A stretch of DNA of 64,000 bases from Lonicera japonica. Its lineage: Eukaryota; Streptophyta; Magnoliopsida; Dipsacales; Caprifoliaceae. The stretch covers positions 8,754,394 through 8,818,393 of the forward strand of contig CM038470.1 in the NCBI GenBank assembly GCA_021464415.1, given 5' to 3'. Every line of letters begins with the position of its first letter. Position 1 is the first letter of the stretch. The notes beneath the pieces are model-generated. The model saw nothing but the letters and a program-made list of their open reading frames with translations. It had not been told where the DNA came from and made no database searches. Positions 33,773 to 46,774 of this stretch are shown here, one piece after another. A program made the position numbers and the translations under genes.

Positions 33773-36700
33773 CTAAGAAGTACACAAGGAAGATTTTTGC
33801 TTCACAAGCAACTGCTTCAGCTTTTTAATCAGCTGTGGATTTGATTGCATATAATCTTGGAATGACTCCCTCAAGTTCTGCAATAACTTGACGTGATCGT
33901 CACTTGGATTAAAGTTCAGCAACTTTGTGAAAAGATTCTTCCATAGCTCCACTTTCCAATACCTAAAAGTCATAAGAAACAAAATGTTCACCAAGGAGTT
34001 AAAGCTGAAAATCGCAATATGGTATCTCTAAAAGCATAATATACGTAATCATTCAGTGGATAATTTGCAGGTAATGTTACACTTGCAGCAGCAGGTGAGA
34101 CTCAAACATGAGACTTCTCTAAGCACAATACTTACAACTCAAAAGGCGAAATATAAAAAATCAATCCTTGCAGTTGGTGAGGATTGAACCTGTGAGGCCC
34201 TACCCCACTGGTGGAAACTACTAACCTTCTTTATATCCTTACCGCAAGAGTGACACTAATTAATATCGTTATTCTAGGCATAATTGAACTTATTTGAAGA
34301 TATTTGTGGGTAATATGATTGTATTGTTATATATTTGTTGAACTAAATTGCATTATCCAAGTGCAACAGCTGTTAGTATTACAATGTAGGCAATGCAATT
34401 TGTCCTAGATAATGGTATTATGCTCATCTAATTGATCTTACCATTTAGAATATTTTATATTTTTTTTATAATTTTTTAGCCTTCTAAATAGTGAATCAGT
34501 GTGTATCGCCGAAACCGATACCAAAACCGAGTTGAAAATTGGGTGGCCAAGTCAACACCCAAAACCGCTATTTTGGACCATGCTGGTGAGACTAAAAATC
34601 AAAACCTTCTACATTCAGGTCGGGATCCTTTACCACTGGGACAACCACTAGCTCCCTAAGTTATTCTTCACTGTATTAGTGTACACAAGCAACAACTGAA
34701 CAAGAAAAGCTCCCAATTCAACAACCTCAATAGACTAAATGGGATTCAGTCCCAATTGTAGGCATGTCCTAAATTCAACAACTCCTTGTTTTCGATTTAA
34801 TCCAACATGTAATCCTTTAAATACTTTCATAGCATCATTTAGTCCCTATAAGTAATGATCTCTCAATAATTTAAATATTTAACGTCAGCATAATTTATCA
34901 AATCTATGAAGTATAGTTATAGTGATACTGTGATAGGGACATTATCCTCAACGTTAAATTATAGTTACACAATCTTATTCAGCATTGTGCTATCTAGTAT
35001 TTTCTGAGTACCAAATCCCCTTTAATGTTGGATTAGGGTTTGGAAAGTTGACCAAGCAGTCCAAGCTTAATTATTTCACAGGGGATTAAATGTGTATAAA
35101 AAAACACATTGAACAGAATTCAGTGTTAATAATTGAGGATTAAATTGCAAGCATGCAGTGTTTGAGAGGACACACACCGCTTAAAAGAAGATTTCGGCTG
35201 ATAAATGTAACCAACATCAGAAGTCGCTTTCTTTTCAATCTCCATATATGAATTGTGAAGCATCATATGAACTATAACACAGAGACCATATGTGTCTACC
35301 TGGTGAAGAACCAAAACAGAAGTGTTAATGTAGATATAGTTTAAAAAAAAAAAAATTAAAAATTCACAAATGCAAACATTATTTTAGAAAGAAAACTGGC
35401 CTGAAATGTCCAAGGCTTGTTCTCTTGCATTTCAATACAACGGAAGCCGGAAGTTCGACAGTCTCCCTTGAACTTCATCTTGTCAGGGAAGAGACTCTTG
35501 TCTATTCCTCTACCCCAGTCAACAAGGCAAAGACCCTGCAGAGTAAACTTGTTCATAAATTGTATCGAATTTAACAAGATTACAAGAATATTATTTATCT
35601 TGATTACAACCAAAACATGGATCAAAATAAACTTTTGTGTGAAACAAACTGATGGTATCTAAAGATGGACTAGGTCCAGGCAATCTTGAATATTTTCAGA
35701 AACCATCAAATCTGAATGCTCATAGTGACCTCTCCCATGTTTGTGGCTTACAAAATGTCCCATAGACTTTTATGGTTGGTAATAATGACCTTCCCTCTTT
35801 AAGATATTATAGTAAACTGCCTCCTGTTTCTTTTTTTTATCAGAAACAAAAACGATTTTATTAATGATAAGAAAGAAGATTACAAACATAAAAGTGAACC
35901 AGCAGTCCACCAAAAACAAACCAAAGAGAACAAATACATCAATTCAGCACAAAAAAGCATATAGAGTCACAAGACTATTGCTTGCCAATTATATAATCTA
36001 TAAGAAACTGAAAGCCCTTTAAAAGTTTCCAAACCAGATTCCCAAACAGAAGCCAAATATTTCACTCTTTCCCATATCAACTCCTTGCTTTCCTCCTTTC
36101 CTTCAAAAATTCTGTTGTTTCTTTCCATCCATATAGTACAGAAAACTGCTAGCAGGATGCATCTCCATAACCCAAGTCTCCAATAGATTCTGATTTTTCT
36201 TTTTTTATGGATCATTCTTCAGTTTCACAACTCAAGAATCTATATTGGTTATTATAGAATCTAACTGTAAGAACTCTAGAATTAATCAAAAGATTCGCTG
36301 CCATTCATCTTCATTGTAGATTCTTTGCACAATTTGTATTGATTGCTATGATTTGTGGACTATATCGTGACGCATAAAATATGATTCATGTTCATTTTGC
36401 ATTCAATTCACAGATTTGTATCAATTTTGTGTCATCAACTGAGTTGTGAATTGTAACATTCTGAAAACTATACATGGGAGGTCACTGTAGTTCTTAAAAC
36501 AAAAGCAAAATTAGAGCACAAAAATATATTTCTTTTAAATGGGTGGAGCTCACTATAATTGTCCCAAATCTTTAACGTAACCCCAGAATACCTGATCACG
36601 CCAAGGCCCAGTGCGGTCACGGAAGCCATCTTCTGTGAGATCATCTCTGCGAAGAAGTTAGATATGTCATATGCCAGCGAAAATATTATATAACAATAAG

Positions 36701-39700
36701 TGAACATCTGTGAAAGAATAGCTAGAACATCTAATTGCTATGTGAAACTGAAGAATGATCCATAAAATAACTGTTATAGATAGATTTGGAGTACGTATCA
36801 AGCTCTTGATTCAACTCAATTTCCATCACCACCCAAGTGGGAACCATGAAAGAAAATAATAAAAACAAGGGAGAGAAATAACAATTCATATGGCTCATGC
36901 TGGGGAAAACTGTTGAAGATGGAATCTTGGAAGTATACCAACACAAAAGGGCCAGTTATCAGCATCAAGAAGTTTCATATGTACTCCCTCTGTCCCAAAT
37001 TAAGAGTCCCAGTTTGACTTTGGTACTTCTTAAGAGAACACTGATTTCAACTTAACCAATGATTGATAACATGGTATCGTGAGATTGGCACATGGATTAT
37101 GTAAAAAAAAAGTGGTACTTCTTAAGAGAACACTGATTTCAACTTAACCAATGATTGATAACATGGTATCGTGAGATTGGTACATGGATTATGTAAAAAA
37201 AAAATGTAAAGTGAACTCTTAATTTGGGACAGAGGGAGCATACAGAGGTTATATTTATGATAAACTAAGGCGTAACACTTGGACGTACACCAAACCCAAG
37301 GATGAAGTGCCACATAAGCACGTCACATCCCCCTCCCCACCCCCTGAAAATGCAATGGCGGCAACATCCAGCTTACCATTGGCTCTACTGTATACACTGT
37401 CTTCTTGTTATCCATAATCAGTAAAATTTTGATTACCTTGCATAGCGAATAAGCAGATTATCAGGTTTGAAATCACCATGAATAATGCCAGCGGCATGCA
37501 GAGTTTCCAGCATGGAAAGCATCTCAATGGTGTAATAAATACACATAACTTCTTCCATGAATCCGCCAATGACTACATTGGAATTTATGGCATCCTGTAC
37601 AAAGTGCTCTTGTAAGGACAATCACAGTAAGAATGATATGCCTTAAAACTGAAACAAGTACAAATAGATCAGGAACACACCTGAAGCGTCCCATGAGCCA
37701 AATAATCAGAGACAAGTATACTATAGTCAGAATAGAGATGTAATCTGTGAGCAAGACCAAAGCTCAATCTCTGAGAGGGGGGGAATAAAAAAAATAAGTG
37801 GCAATTCCATAAACAAAAAGTGCTAATAAATATTGATGGTTCAAGGAAAGGCATACTTCCTTGTCTGGGATCCTCTTATCGAGTTGACGATACATGTAAA
37901 ACTCCCAAGGGAAAGCAGGCTTTTGTATCTACAGAAACAGCAAAAGGAAAGACAAAAGTATTATAATCATCCCAACAAAATTTAGTGCCACCTGAATAAC
38001 CAAATTGTAAATAGTATATTGAGATTCTAATTACCTTTAGTGCAACAATATCGTCAGGATTACAGTCAATATAAGCTTTGAATACTTGTGCAAATCCACC
38101 TTGACCTGCACAGCCTATGATCTGGTACTTCTTTCCACCTGCAAGGGTCAGACAAGTTCACGACAGTTAAGGCGAAAGTTCGGACTTTGGAGCTTACAGA
38201 AATCTTTGAATCACAGACACATTGCAGAAGCAGGGATTTGAAGAATCTCAAAAGAAACGATAGGGGTGCAAAGGTGGACAAAATTGTCACATAAATTATA
38301 TTATGTAATATCTTAAATTTATAGACACTAGTACACTACATTAGTTTTGACAGGCATGATTCAACACACTTAATCGCTCTGTAAGCTCTTTTTCTCTTAG
38401 CAGCGACATCAGTGAGTCTCTATCTCTCTGTCTCTCTCAACGGTTACATTTTTGGGCCACTCCCCCTCAAACTTCGAAATAATCCACGGCATATCTTCTT
38501 ATCGTTTAACCTTGACTTATAGATACTGTGACTTCTAAATATTTAGTAAAAAATAATCCAAAGTGGACCTTTATTGCCTGATATATGATGCTTAGAAATA
38601 CAGCATATAACCAAATTGGTAAGTGAACCAAGCTCAGTGAAATAAATATAAAAACCAAATCATAGGATGAAAATACAAAATTACCTATCTCAATAACCTT
38701 TTTCCTAGCTGATTTCTGCAGAGAAGATAATGACACTTTTCCTGGATAAGCCTTAGTACTTTGATGGTATCCCTGAACAAAGGTTTACAAGCTACACATA
38801 AGAAAATATAGCAATTGTTAAGATTAAACTAATCCAGTAACAATGACTATATATCTCACTTCATATTTCAAGATCTGAGTGTTCATCTTCCGCAATAAAT
38901 CTTTAATAGTGGTGATTGCCCATGGATTGGTGCATTTTTCACTGTCTTCGAAAATAACACTAGAATCAACCTACAAAGGAATATGTGGAAATATCAATTC
39001 TGACTCTCACAAACAGAAAAAAGTAAGAAAGAGAGCATACAAATAGCTCCTGTTCTTAGCGGTTTAAAACAAAAAACCAAATAATTTAACAAAAAGAAAG
39101 ACTATTAACCATAATTTCAGTATTGCTTCAAAAATTCAAAATAAACAGAACTATCTAATGAAGTGATATGTTACACGGGAACACAAAATAGGGACAGTGT
39201 TAAAGTATATGCAATGGTGGCAAGTTATAGAGTTGCGTATGTGAACTATAAATGATAAGTAACACAATTTAAGTTGAAGTAGACAAGTAGTACAGCAGCG
39301 CTGGAACATCGAGAGCCAAACAAAACATATTTGGCGATGTTTTGCCTTTCTCAATCATTATATATTCTACGAGCAAAAATAACTTCTTTAAAAGACGACC
39401 ATTGCTATAAAATAACCTTGAATGACTTGCCTTACTGTTACCTTTAGTATCATAAAATCTCAAAAGAGATCATTCTACACTCGCAATGAAAAGGACCCAA
39501 ATTTTTATGTAATTTGCAGGCATGTGATAATGTCTTAATTCATAATAATTACATTAGATATTCAGCAGTCACTGTCAGGGCTTCAGATGGTATTTGATGG
39601 TTTTAGCAATAAGCAAGATGAAACTGATATCTAGCATTGTTTAGCATAAGCGATCAATTACCCACTTTGCCCCTCTCTGATGGTTTTATTAATTTAGTAC

Positions 39701-42271
39701 GTGTAGGAACTTTCTTGTATTTAATCAAAGCAGCTTTGAAATTTGGCTTTCCAATTGTATAGAGAAAGGAGGTAAGCAGTCACAAGTTTTTCATTTTTTT
39801 TGGAACTCCAGATTGTGTTTTATTGATGCATCTAGGGTCCCTAGATATGCTATGACTGTCAAAGGCAAGGAATTTTTGTTTGTTAATAAGATGACAAGAC
39901 TGGGATTCATAGGTCCAAAGACATCCATCAATATCCTCGGCATAGAAATCACGAAGTGAGAGAGGCAGTTGCAATTTCTGGCTTCATAATTCCATGAACA
40001 TTGCCCAAGGACTCCTCTCTGAATAATCTGGAAAGAACTTCGGAGCATATCACTAAGAGGAAAGGGGAAATGGGTTTCTCTTGCCTTAGATCGCTTTGAA
40101 ACTTTGAAATTGTAATGGTCCATAGGACTGCCATTGATAGGGATAGATGATGTAGGAGAGGAAATGCACGTATCTGTCCTTTCTTCATTTGTCGAACCAT
40201 GCAAATCGCTTTTCGATCATAGGTTTTTTGTTTTTGAAAACAATGCAGTCAATTGAATCTTCGCTTCCCCTGATAATGTCAGCCCCCTCTTTTTTTTCAG
40301 AAATGGGAATTTAACTAGTACAAAAGGCCAAAAGCACAAAGAATATAAGATAAAAGGTGGAAAAGAATCCACTTAGATGGAAAGAAGACAGAAGACCACA
40401 ATGTATAGGTAAACAGTAAACCATTAGCATTGGAAGCAAGGCTTAAAATTTTCGATGTGGTAGTTATATTCCCAAAACACCCCCTCATATGTAATGTGAC
40501 TGAACAAAACACATTAACAAAACATGTTACGTCACTTGGAAGGGAGTCCTAGGGTCCAGGCATCCAGCCCCACAAAATTCAAAGTTTTAGTACACTTACC
40601 CCCCCCCCCCTCTCTCCAGGCGCACACTGCACAATTTCTGGAACCGCTACCATGTGTTGCCAAAGTGACTTAGCATGTGAGTGAAATTGTCTGAATACCG
40701 GCACTGACAATAGGTGGAGAGAGAGTATCTTATAAATTGAGCTACCACGCCTAGAATTCCTTGATTTCTTGTATATACCAACACTTTGTATAGCATTTAA
40801 GAGCTCAAGCACTAGAAAGTCCAAGGCATCCGTTCAAGCATACCTTCTTAAGAGAACAAGCATTCACTACTTCTCTCATTCTTTCAAGGAATAATGCCAG
40901 TGCTTTCTTCAATCTCTCTACTGGCTCAGCATTCCTTCACAAAAATAAATTTTAATTTTTAACCATAAGACACACTATAAAGCGGCATTATACATAAAAC
41001 ACACAAAGCCTTGGGTCGACTTGGAGCTCCCAAGGTCGGATCCCGGCGTTGTCAAAATAATGCTTGGCCAACGGCAGCCATGAACCGCAAGCGGGGATTA
41101 GTTGAGGTGCGCGAAAGCTGGCCTAGACATCCCGTGGGGAACCAAAAAAAACATAAAACACACAAAGTAAGGACAAATAGAGAGTTAAACTGAACCTTGA
41201 AATCCCCAGCTGGTAAACCGAGTGTGCATCGTGCAACTTGCCCTTTGCTTCCAAAAATATAGCAACTGCCTCATAACGAAGAGAATTATATAAACATATC
41301 TTGTAATCCTCCATTTGTCTAAAGATGCTATCAAAATCTGAACTACCATCCATCTGTAACACACAAAATTAACCAATAAACCAAACTAAAACTGAAATTA
41401 ATATAAAAATTCACTTAGAGTCTGTTTCTTTCTTAGCACTGATTGTTGAACACTGAATGCTGAACTCCGCGTGCTTAATGCTGAACATAAGCTCTGAAAA
41501 ATATGTTTGATTTTATTTGGCTCTGAAAATGCTAATAGATATCATTTAACAATTTTAACCTGATTACTAATTTACTATGATACATATCATATCAATAGCT
41601 AATCAATGAAAAGAAAAGAGGCACAATTGTAGTAAATTTTCCACCAAACTTGCCTCTGAACAATACGGCATCAAGTGCTTGTTTGGTTCGAGTTTTTGTA
41701 CGGTTCTAGAACCCAAAATGGTAATTTCATATAAAAAGATTGAGTTTCGTCAACTTATGATTCAATTTCTAAAACATGAACTACAAGAGACTTCTATGGT
41801 GAATTTACCGGTTTAGGATTCCAGAACCAAAACTCCAACCAAACAAGCACTAAGAGCTGAGAAGAAAAAAAAAACAGCATTTCTACCTCTTAATGCTGAG
41901 TGGGAAGTCCATTCAGTTCAGCATTGAGAGCTAAAAACAAACACCATAAATCGCTCATAAATTCAGAATAAGAGGGGGGAAATTCAGTACATAGAGAAAC
42001 CATATCTTGAGAAATCTGACATCATCCCGGTACCGAATGTCGTTTTTGAAGGTCCTAATACATTTGGATACAAGCTCATCCAACTCTGTGCCGGTATTTT
42101 CTGGTGAATTCAGATTGTCAAGGGCTTTGCTGATTGGCCTGGATTAGGGCAAGAAACATAATTAGTTGTGTGTATTGATGAAATATATATATATATATAT
42201 ATATGTATATATGTTATAGAGAAGGAGAAAGAGTACCAAAGATATTGTACGAGAGGGTCGTCGTTCTCCAT
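33773..42271 (-). CDS. BUB1: BUB1-type mitotic checkpoint serine/threonine kinase
   Basis: Spindle-assembly checkpoint kinase acting at kinetochores. Fourteen exons (minus): 42237-42271, 41991-42138, 41196-41353, 40844-40934, 38860-38970, 38685-38772, 38035-38138, 37857-37928, 37681-37770, 37437-37594, 36592-36646, 35401-35535, 35178-35299, 33773-33962; 1557 nt, 518 aa, frame continuous. Residues 1-145 form the MAD3/BUB1 homology (TPR) domain (YRDDVRFLKIWFLY, VYQLGISR, AEPVERLKKAL). From about residue 205 comes the kinase: glycine loop GCAGQGGFAQVFKA, catalytic Lys in VALK (245), HGDFKPDNLL (from 338), DWG instead of DFG (376), then SGFRCIEMQ and FQVDTYGL. Compact length and order fit plant BUB1/BMF1. 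Exon 12 uses a GC donor (CAG|GCCAGT). Introns hold hAT, LINE and Stowaway fragments. Two E2F-type sites lie upstream. Confidence 0.9.
34256..34586 (+). mobile_element. Truncated right end of the CATGGTTCAAAG hAT family (copy D)
   Basis: Matches the 3' ends of copies A and C (GAACTTATTTGAAGATATTTG, GATTGTATTGTTATATATTT, CCGAAACCGATACC, GAGTTGAAAATTG) and ends in a degenerate TTTTGGACCATG terminus. The left part is missing. It lies in the last intron of the BUB1-like gene, in the opposite orientation. Confidence 0.75.
35840..36205 (-). mobile_element. 5'-truncated LINE insertion in a BUB1 intron
   Basis: The minus-strand ORF contains the typical end of plant LINE ORF2 (VFCTIWMERNNRIF), stops, and continues into a short 3' region ending in AATAAAATCG and an A-rich tail. 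Only the final 120 codons or so are present, as in 5'-truncated retroposition. Confidence 0.7.
36982..37242. mobile_element. Stowaway-like MITE with internal 92-bp tandem duplication
   Basis: The left end TACTCCCTCTGTCCCAAATT and right end AATTTGGGACAGAGGGAG are inverted copies with TA flanks, the Stowaway (Tc1/mariner) signature. Inside, a 92-bp unit starting TGGTACTTCTTAAGAGAACA is present twice (37021-37112, 37113-37204) with almost no divergence. It lies in the intron between exons 10 and 11 of the BUB1-like gene. Confidence 0.9.
39800..40204 (-). pseudogene. Degenerate LINE reverse-transcriptase fragment in BUB1 intron 4
   Basis: Across two frames the segment resembles the RT block around the GLRQGDPLSPFLF motif: NGSP, then LRQEKPISPFLLVICSEVL, then LSHF. 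Frameshifts and lost FADD residues show an old fragment. The match is partial, so alternatives remain, but the order of motifs fits an L1-type LINE. Confidence 0.55.
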
Positions 42272-42348
42272 CTCTTTTTCTCAGAGTGAACTGTTTGAGC
42301 CCAAAACTGGGGATGAAGGTTTTCGCAGATCCAAACAAATAAAAGAGG

Positions 42349-42356
42349 GCGGGAAA
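42349..42356 (-). promoter_or_regulatory. E2F site (TTTCCCGC) upstream of BUB1-like gene
   Basis: Exact TTTCCCGC on the gene strand, about 80 bp before the ATG. E2F sites of this form drive S-phase genes in plants. Proximity to a cell-cycle gene makes a chance match less likely. Confidence 0.55.
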
Positions 42357-42467
42357 ATGTGTTTGTATTTTCAATTTTTAAGCCAAATATTATAGAGCAA
42401 ATTAGGTTTTGGCCCATTCTTGGTAGCTTCCTTATAACATAAACCCGCTTCTTTTGAGTGTGTTTCA

Positions 42468-42476
42468 CGCGCCAAA
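42468..42476 (-). promoter_or_regulatory. E2F site (TTTGGCGCG) upstream of BUB1-like gene
   Basis: TTTGGCGC followed by G on the gene strand, about 200 bp before the ATG, matching the TTTSSCGC consensus. Second site of a pair with 42349-42356. Confidence 0.55.
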
Positions 42477-42479
42477 TTA

Positions 42480-42989
42480 AAAAATTGGATATAATTATTT
42501 AATTCCATTCCGACAGAATAAAATAATTCCACCTTTAAGGTGGGATTCGTTAATTCTTCTCTCGGTGGAATAAAAAACTTTTGTGGAATAAATAATCCGC
42601 CTATATATCAAATCCCGAAAAACACCAAACATGAGATAACTCATATCTTTATCCTCTACGTTAAATGTAGCCTTAAGAAATTATAGATCGGATAGGAATC
42701 AACCCAATAAACATAAATTAATATAATTTGTATATTACAAAAATATTTTGCCAAATTTTCCCTTAATGGGTGGTGAAATGGACATCAGATTAATATAGCA
42801 ATGTTTTAAGAAATACGTGTTTTGCTTTAGGCTTTCTTTTAAGAAGGAAGTTTTATTACGTTTTCAATTTTATGTTTAACATATAAAGTATATGTAGCTT
42901 TAAATTTTCTAATGGAGTTATACTATCCACACAACAAATTTTAGAGTCTAACGAGCTTAAAGATTTTCAAGGTAGACTTGAAAAGAACA
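42480..42989. other. Intergenic, no gene
   Basis: AT-rich upstream flank of the BUB1-like gene. Nothing else supported. Confidence 0.5.
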
Positions 42990-44700
42990 CTTTTAATTCT
43001 TTGAAGTTTAAATGTATCAAACTCATGTAAAATCTTAACATTGCCTAAACACATTAAACAAGAATGTTTATTCTATAGATCTTCACAGTAACAATATTCC
43101 TTAATATATTTGAAAGGCTTAGCATTTAAAACCCTACGCACTAAGATATATCAAAGAAAAAAAACTCACAAAATAATGATTTTCACCTAAGGATTAAATA
43201 TAGACGTCTGTGTGCACATAATTAAGCACCCATTTTGTGCAATGTACCTTTGTCCAAAATTTTGCCCAAGTATGTTTCTCAAGCACACAATAATCACAAA
43301 ACTCTAGTTTGTAACCTTTTTGTTCTCTTAAGTAGCCCTTATTTACTCAATACCATCATATCCTATTCTCCAATATGACCCAACCGCATATGCCATAACC
43401 AAAGCGAATCTAGTCATTGTGCATCCCTGAAAAAAAATAAAGATTACCCACCTTTTTTCTTTGCATCACGACCATAACCCCTAAGAGAACTTTTAGGTTT
43501 ATACCCTTGACTATTACATGATGCTCATTCAAATCAAAAACCTTTAACTAGATCATTTCATTTTATTTTGATTAAGAACATACCGAATATCACCAAGAGT
43601 ACGTACCATCCCGTTGTACATCTTTAGCCGAATCATACAAACCCCAATCATTTTACACGCATAATTGTTATCCATCAAAACCTTGCCCTGTCAATCTCAG
43701 TAAAAGTATAGAACAACTATTGGTTTGGACACATGTGATACAAATACCCGTTATCCAAGATCTATTTGCTCAAAAATATAACCCATAAAGCCACAACTAA
43801 CATACTCTTAAAGTCCTCATGTTCTGGTGCTATTACCGAGTTCACGTTCTCCACCACACCTCTATTTTCTCTACCACCACTGGTTCTGTTTAAATACTCT
43901 TGATGCACGTGTCCATATTTTTTGTATATGTGACAAATTATCTTACTCTTATCAAAAGGTCCCTAGTTTTCTCGCTTTTTTCATCGCTTCTCTCCCTAGT
44001 GAATAATGTATCCAAATTGGATTATTCCCTTTCCTTCAAGCATTTTTCATTAGCCAATACAACTAATGATACCAAATTGGATGTTACATTTTTCTTCCAA
44101 TGTATAAGCGAGGTGGTTAGATGATCACAAGATTCTGAGAGCAAATTAAGAAACAAAATTGCCTTGTACTCATTATGAATCCCGACGTACAACCTTTGCA
44201 AATTTGAGATTATTTTGTTAAACTTATCAAAATAATCAATCGGGATGTACCCTTCGAAAACTCATACCAAAATAGCTTATTCTTCAAGTGCAGATGATTC
44301 TTGATACTATTTTTCATATATTGATCCTCGAGCTTTTTTTAAATCACCGAGATAGATATCACGCATCATATAGTACATGACATTTAGAGTAAAGTGTAAA
44401 CAAATTTTACAACATGCATGCCTGTTGTACTTAACCCAATCGGCGTCGTACCATTCATCAGGCTTAGCTTTATTCCCCCAACAAGGTTTGTGATAGTTTA
44501 TTGATGTTAATTAATCCAAAGACGTCGGACACCTGTCACTACCACGTTGCAAATTCGTCTTCTTCCCATTAAACTTTCAAGTTTCAAATATCGAATTTGA
44601 TCACGGACATCACATTAGAAGAAGACGCCCTTTTCAAATGTGCCTTATTAGCCGCCTTGTCACCCGCCTCCAAAGTATTAATAGTAGACATCTCTAACTA
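42990..44700 (-). pseudogene. Ty1/Copia gag-protease-integrase relic
   Basis: Many stops and shifts, but the Copia order is clear on the minus strand. Gag begins at MSTINTLEAGD (about 44692), with FNGKKTNFATW, MYYMMRD, KLEDQYM and HLKNKLFW; a degenerate zinc knuckle follows (CHIYKKYGHVHQEY near 43910), then the protease ILDNGYLYHMCPN (near 43730), then the GAG-pre-integrase segment (CDYCVLEKHTWAKF and VNYVHTD-like near 43240). Sequence decays past 43200 before any RT. LTRs were not found. Confidence 0.8.
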
Positions 44701-46134
44701 TCACACAATTATCCCAACTAATAAACCTCATAAGATATACCAAATTGTTGTATTAAGATACCGCTAAACAAGCTTTAGCATAAACATATAATTGATCGGA
44801 CAATTATGCGTACAATAGTTAAATAAACAAGTACCACTAATATTTAAGCAATACAAAAAATAAGAAATTTAAGAAGAAAACGACCAACCAACACACTCAA
44901 TTAATTAGGTGGTATCAACAAAACTATCATTAACCACTGAGTGATAGCTATTATTAAAGAATATCAATTCTGAGTACAGTCGCAAAGTAAACCTTAGCCG
45001 TCAATTAAAGCACTTAATATTATTTCTTAAATACATTCTCTAATTTATATAAAATAAATAAATAATACAATTTAAAAACTATGATAAGGGTTCTATTTAT
45101 AGAAACTAAATCCAACGAGTCTAGGATTGCACAAAACCAAAACAAAATTAAAATTGTACAATACAAAATTAATTATGAATTGAACAATATAAAACAAATC
45201 AGGAATATGACTCCCAAACAGAGACAAATCTTCATAATATTGATTGTGGTTTCGATTGGAGGCATATAAGGTGAATAAATCATCATTGGTAAAAGATGAG
45301 CGCTTCTAGGATCATAAAGTGTGTCTCATTGGCGATGGAGTTGTTAGCAAAACTTGTATGCTTGTCTTGTCTCCCACAATTTTTCCATTGTGAGTATCCT
45401 ACTTTTCATGCCTATTCTTTTTCTTTTCTCCTTTATTTATTTACTCGTAACAAAACTAGATTTTGGGCCCCACAATTAAAAAACCATTGCTTGTTTTTAA
45501 TGGTATTTTTTAGAAAACCATAAAAAGCTTATGATAGCTTATTGGTTTTAATTGATCCAATTTTAATTATTTTTTTAGACATCCAATGTAATATAATTAA
45601 ACCCTTTTGGCCCGTCAAAATGAGGTAGGCTAAAAGCAAAACATTTTAAGTTCCTTTGGCAAAAAACAAAAAAGGCAATACTATATTATATCATAGAGAC
45701 ATGTGATAACTATTGGGAGTTATTATTGATATACACCAAAATATTCTATAAATTTATGTCCTATTTATTTGACTCTGTATCATCGAATATGTGCACATTT
45801 ATTTAGTACTTAGGGTAGAATCATTGTTCGGTACAAAAAAAAAACATTGGCTTGGCATCTAAACACCGAGTATGCGGACATTTACTCAGTGTTTAGAGAT
45901 TAAGAAAATGTTCACATACTCAGTACTTAGAGGCCTAGCTAATGTTGAAGTGTTGGAGACTGTTTTGGTATGTGTTAATAGCAATTGCCTAACTATTTTG
46001 AGTTTGCACTAACTGTGTTTTCAATTTGTAGCTCATATTTCATTTAATTGTTGTTAGCATTGTGTTATTAGTAAATTACATTAATTAATGTTAAAATTTT
46101 GTTTGTTGTTGGAAAAGTGCTTATATACTACTTA
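44701..46134. other. Intergenic; Copia leader and small palindrome
   Basis: No gene supported. The left part is probably the untranslated leader of the Copia relic. ORFs at 45081 and 45296 show no family features. Confidence 0.4.
45846..45944. repeat. Imperfect palindrome with ACCGAGTATG/CATACTCAGT arms
   Basis: The left arm CATTGGCTTGGCATCTAAAC onward and the inverted right arm CATTAGCTAGGCCTCTAAGT align over 30 bp and surround a second ACTCAGTG/TTTAGAG motif. Related to the ACTCGG hairpins at 7931-8184 and 21683-21860. Confidence 0.65.
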
Positions 46135-46139
46135 CCCTA

Positions 46140-46774
46140 TGTAGGTGGTGTTTTATCGTCTCAGTATAGGTCCGGCCTAGACTGAAAATACAATCACTGG
46201 ACCCTTCTCTCCTCCTTTCCCTTTGGTATCTTCTTTTTCTCTTTTTTCTCCACCCCCATTTTTGTGGACATCCTTTTCTATTTATACCCTTACATTTCGT
46301 GTTTCCCAAGATGAATTAGGTCATTGGTGAAATTACTATCTGGGGTATTTTTAGGGTTTACGTGGCACTATCTTCTCTTTCCATCTGTAAGGGAAATAGC
46401 TGTTATAACTAACCTTTCTTCACTTTACACGTGTCGATCAGCCATTAGTTAGTACGGTAATCCTTCATCATGGGACGACGCCAGCGAATATCCTTTTCTT
46501 ATTGATGAGCTGGCTTGTACGTATATATTCTTATCCATATACCCGAAGTTACTCATAAATATATCACCTTTGATCGGCATGGCTCCCTCCTGTTCGGCAG
46601 ATCTGTCTTTTTATTCGGCAGTGACTCACACGGTTCCCTTGTGCTTGTTGGATTTTGTTTGTGACTTCTTTCATTTCTTAGGAGATTCGGGTCCCGCTTT
46701 GTATATTCGGCCCATGAGGGGAAATTGGAACTAACTCGGTCCAAGAACAAAATATTCAAAACTATACTCCCATA
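46140..46774 (-). repeat. 3' LTR of the Tat element
   Basis: 635 bp, the same length as the 5' LTR. On the element strand it begins TATGGGAG (5' LTR has TGTGGGAG) and ends CCACCTACA. About 16 substitutions separate the two, mostly transitions, with no indels. Confidence 0.95.

Noticed and set aside
41011..41193. 60-codon plus-strand ORF near GTTGAGGTGCGCGAAAGCTGG
   Set aside because: It lies within an intron of the BUB1-like gene, resembles a short dispersed repeat (possibly a SINE or LINE tail), and lacks coding features.
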